From JAICWP01 sp035278025 (lineage in GTDB: Bacteria > Acidobacteriota > Terriglobia > Terriglobales > Acidobacteriaceae): a stretch of DNA of 26,079 nucleotides. The notes beneath the pieces were generated by a model, which was not told where the DNA came from, made no database searches, and was given only the letters and a program-made list of their open reading frames with translations. Shown piece after piece: positions 22,926 through 26,079 of this stretch. Made by a program: the position numbers and the translations under genes. How positions within the stretch are numbered: position 1 is the stretch's first letter; every line of letters starts with the position of its first letter. The stretch lies in contig DATEJK010000027.1 of NCBI GenBank assembly GCA_035278025.1, positions 1 to 26,079 of the forward strand. Direction: 5' to 3'.

Positions 22926-23768
22926 TCAGGAAATGTATTCCCGGATGTACTCGTCGCGGCTGCTGGCCAGCTCGTGGGCGCTGCCGTCGAAAATCACTTT
23001 GCCATCGCGCAGCACCAGGAAGCTGGTGCGCGTGTCCACGGGGGCGCCGTTCAAGGGCACCATGCGGTTCTGCCCACGGTCGAAGTAGTGGGTGGCCATG
23101 GTAAAGGCGTCCTGCAGGCGATGGCTCACCAGTAGCGAGCTGTTGTGGTACACATCGCGCTGCTTGACGATGAGCTCAATGATGGTGGTGGAGGTCACCG
23201 GGTCCAGACCTCCGGTGGGCGAATCGTAAAGCACGATCTCCGGCTGGTCCACAATGGCGCGGGCAATGGCCACCCGCCGCCGCATGCCCCCGGAAAGCTC
23301 GCTGGGCAGCATGTTGAGCGTGTGTTCCAGCTCCACGAAGCGCAGCGCCTCTTCCACCCGCTTCTGGATCTTCTCCTCCGGCACGCCCTCCTCGATCAGC
23401 CGGTAGGCCACGTTGTCGCGCACCGTGAGCGAGTCGAACAAGGCGCTCTCCTGGAAGACCATGCCTATTTTGCGCCGCAGCTCGAACAGGTCTTCCTCCT
23501 TCATGGCGCTAACTTCCTGGCCCAGCACCCAGATCTGGCCGCGCTCAGGTTTCACCAGCCCCATGGTGAGCTTCAGGATGGTGCTTTTGCCCGAGCCCGC
23601 CACGCCCAGCAGCGCCTTGGTTTCGCCGCGTTCCAGAAAAAAGGAAATTCCATCCAGAACCGTGTTGCCCTCAAAGCTAATGGAGACTTCCTGGAAGACA
23701 ATGACTGGTTGCGGCTGCGCGCCGGTCAGAGACGCGGGCGATTCGGCGGGGAGGACAGGGGCGGGCAT
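22926..23768 (-). CDS. MlaF-like ABC transporter ATPase (lipid/MCE transport)
   Basis: A 280-residue cytoplasmic ATPase of the family that drives MlaE-type lipid permeases. Walker A is GVAGSGKST (55-63), the Q-loop is Gln106, the signature is LSGGM (158-162), Walker B is EIVLYDS with Asp182, the D-loop is GGLDP, and the switch is His216 in LLVSHRLQD. The residue after the Walker B Asp is Ser183 (codon TCG), where the family normally has the catalytic Glu. The first 20 residues are a Pro-rich extension. The ATG is one base after the stop of the permease gene upstream, so the two form an operon. No MCE (MlaD) or MlaA/B/C gene is in the window. Phospholipid transport is inferred from the pair. 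Confidence 0.87.
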   Translation of the reverse strand: MPAPVLPAESPASLTGAQPQPVIVFQEVSISFEGNTVLDGISFFLERGETKALLGVAGSGKSTILKLTMGLVKPERGQIWVLGQEVSAMKEEDLFELRRKIGMVFQESALFDSLTVRDNVAYRLIEEGVPEEKIQKRVEEALRFVELEHTLNMLPSELSGGMRRRVAIARAIVDQPEIVLYDSPTGGLDPVTSTTIIELIVKQRDVYHNSSLLVSHRLQDAFTMATHYFDRGQNRMVPLNGAPVDTRTSFLVLRDGKVIFDGSAHELASSRDEYIREYIS

Positions 23769-23769
23769 C

Positions 23770-24546
23770 TCACTTGAGCAGATAAAGCAGCAGCTGCGAT
23801 GCGAAGTAGTTTACCGCCAGAATCATGATGGATGCGGCCACCACCGCCTGGGTGGTGGCGCGGCCCACTCCCTGGGTGCCGCCGCGCGAGGTGAGCCCGT
23901 AATAGCAGCCGATGGTGGCCACCAGGAAGCCGAACAGCAGCGGCTTGACCAGGCCAATTATTACGTCGCCGAATTCGAGGCTCTGATAGGCGTTGCTCCA
24001 GTACTGGTGCGCGTCCAGGTGCAGCCCCAGCGCCGAGACGGCAAAGCCGCCGGTCAGCCCGAAGAAGTCGCAAATAATGGTGAGGAAAAACAGCATGATG
24101 ATGGTGGCCACCACCCGCGGCGTCACCAGCTTCTTGGAAGGGTCAGTGCCCAGGGCGCGCATGGCGTCAATCTGCTCGGTCACCTTCATGGAGCCCAACT
24201 CGCTGGCCATGCCGGAAGCGTTGCGTCCCGCCACCATCAGGCCCGCGAGAGTGGGGCCCAGTTCGCGCACCATGGAGATGGATACCAGCTGCCCGGTCAG
24301 GCTGAGCGAACCGTACTGCTCCAGGGTACGGGCGGCATTCAGGGCCAGCACACCGCCGGTGAAGAAGCCGGTGAGCACCACGATGGGCAGCGAGCCTACG
24401 CCGATGAGGTCAGCCTGCTGCAGCGTGTCTGCCACGTAGCGCGGCTGGCGGAAGACGTTGCCGACGGAGCGCGCCGCCAGGTAGGTCCACTCCTGGATCG
24501 CCAGCACCAGGTCCTTGGCGTAGTCGGTTGGGGAAATCAGTTCCAT
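23770..24546 (-). CDS. MlaE-like ABC permease (lipid/MCE transport)
   Basis: A 258-residue inner-membrane protein with about five helices. It carries the MlaE/TGD1 signature: the VRELGPTLAGLMVAGRNASG segment, then MASELGSMKVTEQIDAMRALGTDP, LVTPRVVA and IGCYYGL, and ends ASQLLLYLLK. It should form the membrane channel through which phospholipids pass between an MCE protein and the inner membrane, with the adjacent ATPase. I choose ATG 24546 because the 258-residue product matches the family length; the open frame extends 48 codons further upstream, but that part is repeat-derived (the heptamer array at 24583) and unlike the family. No strong Shine-Dalgarno sequence is visible. Confidence 0.9.
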   Translation of the reverse strand: MELISPTDYAKDLVLAIQEWTYLAARSVGNVFRQPRYVADTLQQADLIGVGSLPIVVLTGFFTGGVLALNAARTLEQYGSLSLTGQLVSISMVRELGPTLAGLMVAGRNASGMASELGSMKVTEQIDAMRALGTDPSKKLVTPRVVATIIMLFFLTIICDFFGLTGGFAVSALGLHLDAHQYWSNAYQSLEFGDVIIGLVKPLLFGFLVATIGCYYGLTSRGGTQGVGRATTQAVVAASIMILAVNYFASQLLLYLLK

Positions 24547-24582
24547 CTTGAGCGTTATCAGAAATATAGCAGCAGAGGCGGG

Positions 24583-24611
24583 TAGCTGGTAGTTGGTAAG
24601 CTGGTAGCGGG
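24583..24611. repeat. Heptamer array upstream of the mlaE-like gene
   Basis: Units TAGCTGG, TAGTTGG, an eight-base TAAGCTGG, then TAGCGGG on the plus strand. The same unit variants (TAGCGGG, TAGTTGG) occur in the array at 2824-2865, which links these two distant arrays closely. Confidence 0.65.
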
Positions 24612-24690
24612 TGAAAGGCAGGAAAATGCGCGTAAATGCGGGAGTCGGACCCCCATCTGGAACCTGTGGCTGAATGATGGGTCCTCCCAC

Positions 24691-24711
24691 TCAAGCCAAC
24701 AGAGGGCTTGA
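24691..24711 (-). terminator. Weak terminator-like hairpin after the cupin gene
   Basis: TCAAGCC (24691-24697), loop of 7, GGCTTGA (24705-24711), 20 bases past the cupin stop on the minus strand. GTGGG rather than a T-run follows, so intrinsic termination is doubtful. Confidence 0.25.
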
Positions 24712-24730
24712 ATCGGACGCCCGGTAGTTG

Positions 24731-25213
24731 CTATCCCAGGGCTGGAGGCGGAGCCGGCGTGAGCCCGTGGCGGCGCATAATCTCCGCCAGCCTGGCCCGG
24801 TCCGGAGGACCGCCGGCCGCCGCATTGATCACCTCCGCCGACTCGCGGAAATACTGCGGGCCTATGGCGGCGGGTGTGATCATGCAAAGCGCCTTCGCCT
24901 CCTGATTTCCAGGATTATCGAAGCGGTGAACAGCGCCGCGGGGAATGCATAGCGCCTGTCCCGGCCCGACCTCAATTTGCTGGCCATCCACCGTCCAGGT
25001 CAGCGTTCCATCAATGCCGTAAATGGTCTCTTCATAGTGGTCATGGCTGTGCGCCGGGGCCGCCAGGCGCTGCGCGCCCGGAACCATCAGTTCGAAGGCC
25101 GCGATGCTGCCGCTCGAGTTCTCTGCCGTGATCAGGAAGCGCACCGCCAGCGGTCCCAGCCGGATGGTTTCGTGAGAAGGATTGACTTGCAGTTCGGCAA
25201 CGCGTTCTGCCAT
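24731..25213 (-). CDS. Cupin-domain protein, function unknown
   Basis: A 160-residue cytoplasmic protein with a single conserved beta-barrel cupin. Motif 1 is HSHDHYEETIYGIDG, giving His, His and Glu metal ligands, and motif 2 is IPRGAVHRFDN with the fourth His. The metal site therefore looks complete. The C-terminal 40 residues (ESAEVINAAAGGPP, then RLAEIMRRHGLTPAPP) resemble the tail found in small bacterial cupins of unknown substrate. These proteins range from dioxygenases to isomerases and sensors, so no reaction can be named. The start is ATG 25213 with GAGGGGG seven bases upstream; a GTG five codons earlier has no such site. The gene stands alone between the mlaE operon and the repeat-rich GIY-YIG region. 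Confidence 0.85.
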   Translation of the reverse strand: MAERVAELQVNPSHETIRLGPLAVRFLITAENSSGSIAAFELMVPGAQRLAAPAHSHDHYEETIYGIDGTLTWTVDGQQIEVGPGQALCIPRGAVHRFDNPGNQEAKALCMITPAAIGPQYFRESAEVINAAAGGPPDRARLAEIMRRHGLTPAPPPALG

Positions 25214-25295
25214 GTGGGTCCCCCTCACCGTAAATGGGCTTTACCGTGTGTATCTGCCGTTCGCGAAAATGTCAACCAGTAAGCTCACAACAGAG

Positions 25296-25355
25296 TGCAT
25301 AGGTCCTTCGGTCGCGCTCACCGCAAGCGCGGCTCGCGCTTCCTCAGGATGACAG
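25296..25355 (-). repeat. Long-form TGTCATCCTGAG repeat, copy 1 of the GIY-YIG cluster
   Basis: Minus-strand orientation, with both conserved ends. The middle contains CCGC (25321-25324) and GCGG (25329-25332), which can pair across AAGC. It lies upstream of the cupin gene. Confidence 0.8.
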
Positions 25356-25414
25356 TACCGGAAGGAATGTCACGCAAGCGGGTGCTGGCGCGCACCGTCA
25401 ATATTCTCGGCGAA

Positions 25415-25474
25415 TGTCATCCTGAACGAGGACGGGGCGAACCATTCCCCGTCCGAGTGAAGGACCTATGCATT
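25415..25474 (+). repeat. Long-form repeat, copy 2, supplying the start of the GIY-YIG gene
   Basis: TGTCATCCTGA at the left and GAAGGACCTATGCATT at the right. The middle holds a perfect 8-base stem, GGACGGGG (25430-25437) with CCCCGTCC (25447-25454). The right end provides GAAGGA (25459-25464) and the ATG (25468) of the nuclease gene. Confidence 0.8.
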
Positions 25475-25800
25475 GCGCACAGCAGAAAACCTACTACGTG
25501 TACATCCTGACCAACCGCTCGAAGACCCTTTACACCGGAGTGACCAGCAAACTGGAGCAGAGGGTGTGGCAGCACAAGCAGCACGTGTTTCCTGGGTTCA
25601 CCGCCAGTTACAAGATTGACCGACTTGTCTATTTTGAACGCTATTCCAGCATTCACAGCGCAATTGCCCGTGAAAAGCGGATTAAGGGGTACACGCGGCT
25701 GAAAAAGATAGCGCTGATCATTTCGCAGAATCCGACGTGGAAGGACCTGAGCGAGGGGTGGTACAGGAGACACCGGTTTGAGCCTGACCAGGCAGCGTGA
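25468..25800 (+). CDS. Small stand-alone GIY-YIG nuclease-family protein
   Basis: A 110-residue protein consisting of one GIY-YIG domain. The GIY strand appears as YYVYILTN (residues 9-16), the YIG strand as LYTGVTSKL (22-30), the family Arg is in LEQRVWQHK, and the later Glu lies in the IAREKRIKGY helix. Single-domain members (YhbQ/UPF0213-like) bind or nick DNA, but their cellular roles are poorly known. The ATG and its ribosome binding site GAAGGA (three bases away) are the end of a repeat copy; MHCA is repeat-encoded. Copies of the same repeat lie on both sides (25296, 25415, 25827, 25908). Base composition is less GC-rich than neighbours, consistent with recent arrival. A role in moving the repeat is speculation. 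Confidence 0.85.
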   Translation: MHCAQQKTYYVYILTNRSKTLYTGVTSKLEQRVWQHKQHVFPGFTASYKIDRLVYFERYSSIHSAIAREKRIKGYTRLKKIALIISQNPTWKDLSEGWYRRHRFEPDQAA

Positions 25801-25826
25801 ATGCACACCCGACCTCACTGCTCCCC

Positions 25827-25886
25827 TGTCATCCTGAGGAATCGCGAGCCGCGCTGGCGCGGTGAGCGAGACGAAGGACCTATATA
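25827..25886 (+). repeat. Long-form repeat, copy 3 of the GIY-YIG cluster
   Basis: Same orientation as copy 2 and 26 bases past the nuclease stop. The middle stem is CCGCGC (25849-25854) with GCGCGG (25857-25862). The right end reads GAAGGACCTATATAA instead of ...TATGCAT. Confidence 0.8.
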
Positions 25887-25907
25887 ATTCACCCGCGGAC
25901 AGAAGAA

Positions 25908-25967
25908 TGCATGGGTCCTTCGCTCGCGCTTCCTCGTGAGCTCGGTCGCGCTCCCTCAGGATGACAG
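25908..25967 (-). repeat. Long-form repeat, copy 4 of the GIY-YIG cluster
   Basis: Minus-strand orientation, facing copy 3 across 21 bases. Ends are TGTCATCCTGAGG and GAAGGACCCATGCAT. I do not see a strong central stem in this copy. It ends 8 bases from the stop codon of the regulator gene. Confidence 0.8.
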
Positions 25968-25974
25968 GGTGGGT

Positions 25975-26079
25975 TTACTCCCGCATGCGCTTCTTAATCT
26001 CGATGTTCAGGCGCTTGATCTTCTGATTGAGGGTGGAAAGGGGCACGCGGAAGCGTTCGGCGGCCTCGGTCTGGTTCCA
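25975..26079 (-). CDS. C-terminus of an NtrC-type sigma-54-dependent regulator (Fis-like helix-turn-helix), cut by the window edge
   Basis: The minus strand is open from the window end to TAA (25975-25977), giving 34 residues: WNQTEAAERFRVPLSTLNQK followed by IKRLNIEIKKRMRE. This is the Fis-type helix-turn-helix that ends NtrC-family enhancer-binding proteins (pattern N-Q-T-E-A-A-x-x-F-x-V-x-x-S-T-L-x-x-K-I-K-R-L-x-I). The receiver and AAA+ domains would lie beyond the window. Because only the tail is visible, a different Fis-domain protein is possible. The stop codon is 8 bases from a repeat copy. Confidence 0.75.
   Translation of the reverse strand, partial: WNQTEAAERFRVPLSTLNQKIKRLNIEIKKRMRE

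Noticed and set aside
24547..24690. 48-codon N-terminal extension of the mlaE-like permease
   Set aside because: It crosses the heptamer array and has no family similarity; ATG 24546 gives the normal length.

Overview
The window looks like a piece of a soil- or sediment-type Acidobacteriota chromosome (Terriglobia-like). The clues are the high GC content, an orphan FtsX/MacB-type permease of the ADOP class translationally coupled to a PadR regulator, futalosine-pathway menaquinone genes (mqnA, mqnC, mqnD), and many short intergenic repeats of the 'TGTCATCCTGAG...GAAGGACCT' type. The assignment is inferred from gene families only; no rRNA gene is present. Most of the content is ordinary housekeeping and envelope biology.

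Layout, left to right. (1) 1-2.83 kb: 5'-truncated malQ and an MFS sugar permease, a probable maltodextrin uptake and processing operon. (2) 2.86-4.95 kb, minus strand: a GAF/HD-GYP signalling protein and a HAD phosphatase. (3) 5.1-8.0 kb, plus strand: an exported M49-like zinc peptidase and a membrane-anchored di-haem cytochrome c. (4) 8.2-9.6 kb, minus: bioY and mqnD overlapping by GTGA. (5) 9.8-12.85 kb, minus: padR and the ADOP permease overlapping by ATGA, behind a clear PadR operator. (6) 13-17.66 kb, minus: a processive GT2 glycosyltransferase, mqnC, a DedA/VTT membrane protein and mqnA. (7) 18-22.84 kb, plus: dprA, a four-helix-bundle protein gene, topA and an unrecognised all-helical protein. 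(8) 22.9-25.2 kb, minus: an MlaF-like ATPase, an MlaE-like permease and a cupin. (9) 25.2-26.08 kb: a small GIY-YIG nuclease gene among four copies of one repeat, then the last 34 codons of an NtrC-type regulator with a Fis-like helix-turn-helix.

Functional links. MqnA, MqnC and MqnD supply three steps of menaquinone synthesis, the quinone such an organism would need for respiration, in which the di-haem cytochrome may take part. MlaE and MlaF would form the core of a lipid-transport ABC complex whose MCE subunit is not in the window. MalQ and the permease handle alpha-glucans.

The least explained part is the intergenic DNA. I see two repeat systems. The first is a set of degenerate heptamer arrays (unit TRGYNNN on one strand) at about 2.83, 4.19, 15.9, 16.72, 19.14, 19.63 and 24.59 kb. 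They supply the TAG stop codons of three genes, occur as facing inverted pairs, and in one pair enclose the four-helix-bundle gene. The second is a family of about 58-bp repeats with fixed ends and a variable, partly self-complementary middle. Four copies surround the GIY-YIG gene, and one of them supplies that gene's ribosome binding site and ATG. Both look like small mobile or recombining cassettes. This is inference from one sequence and needs comparison with related genomes.
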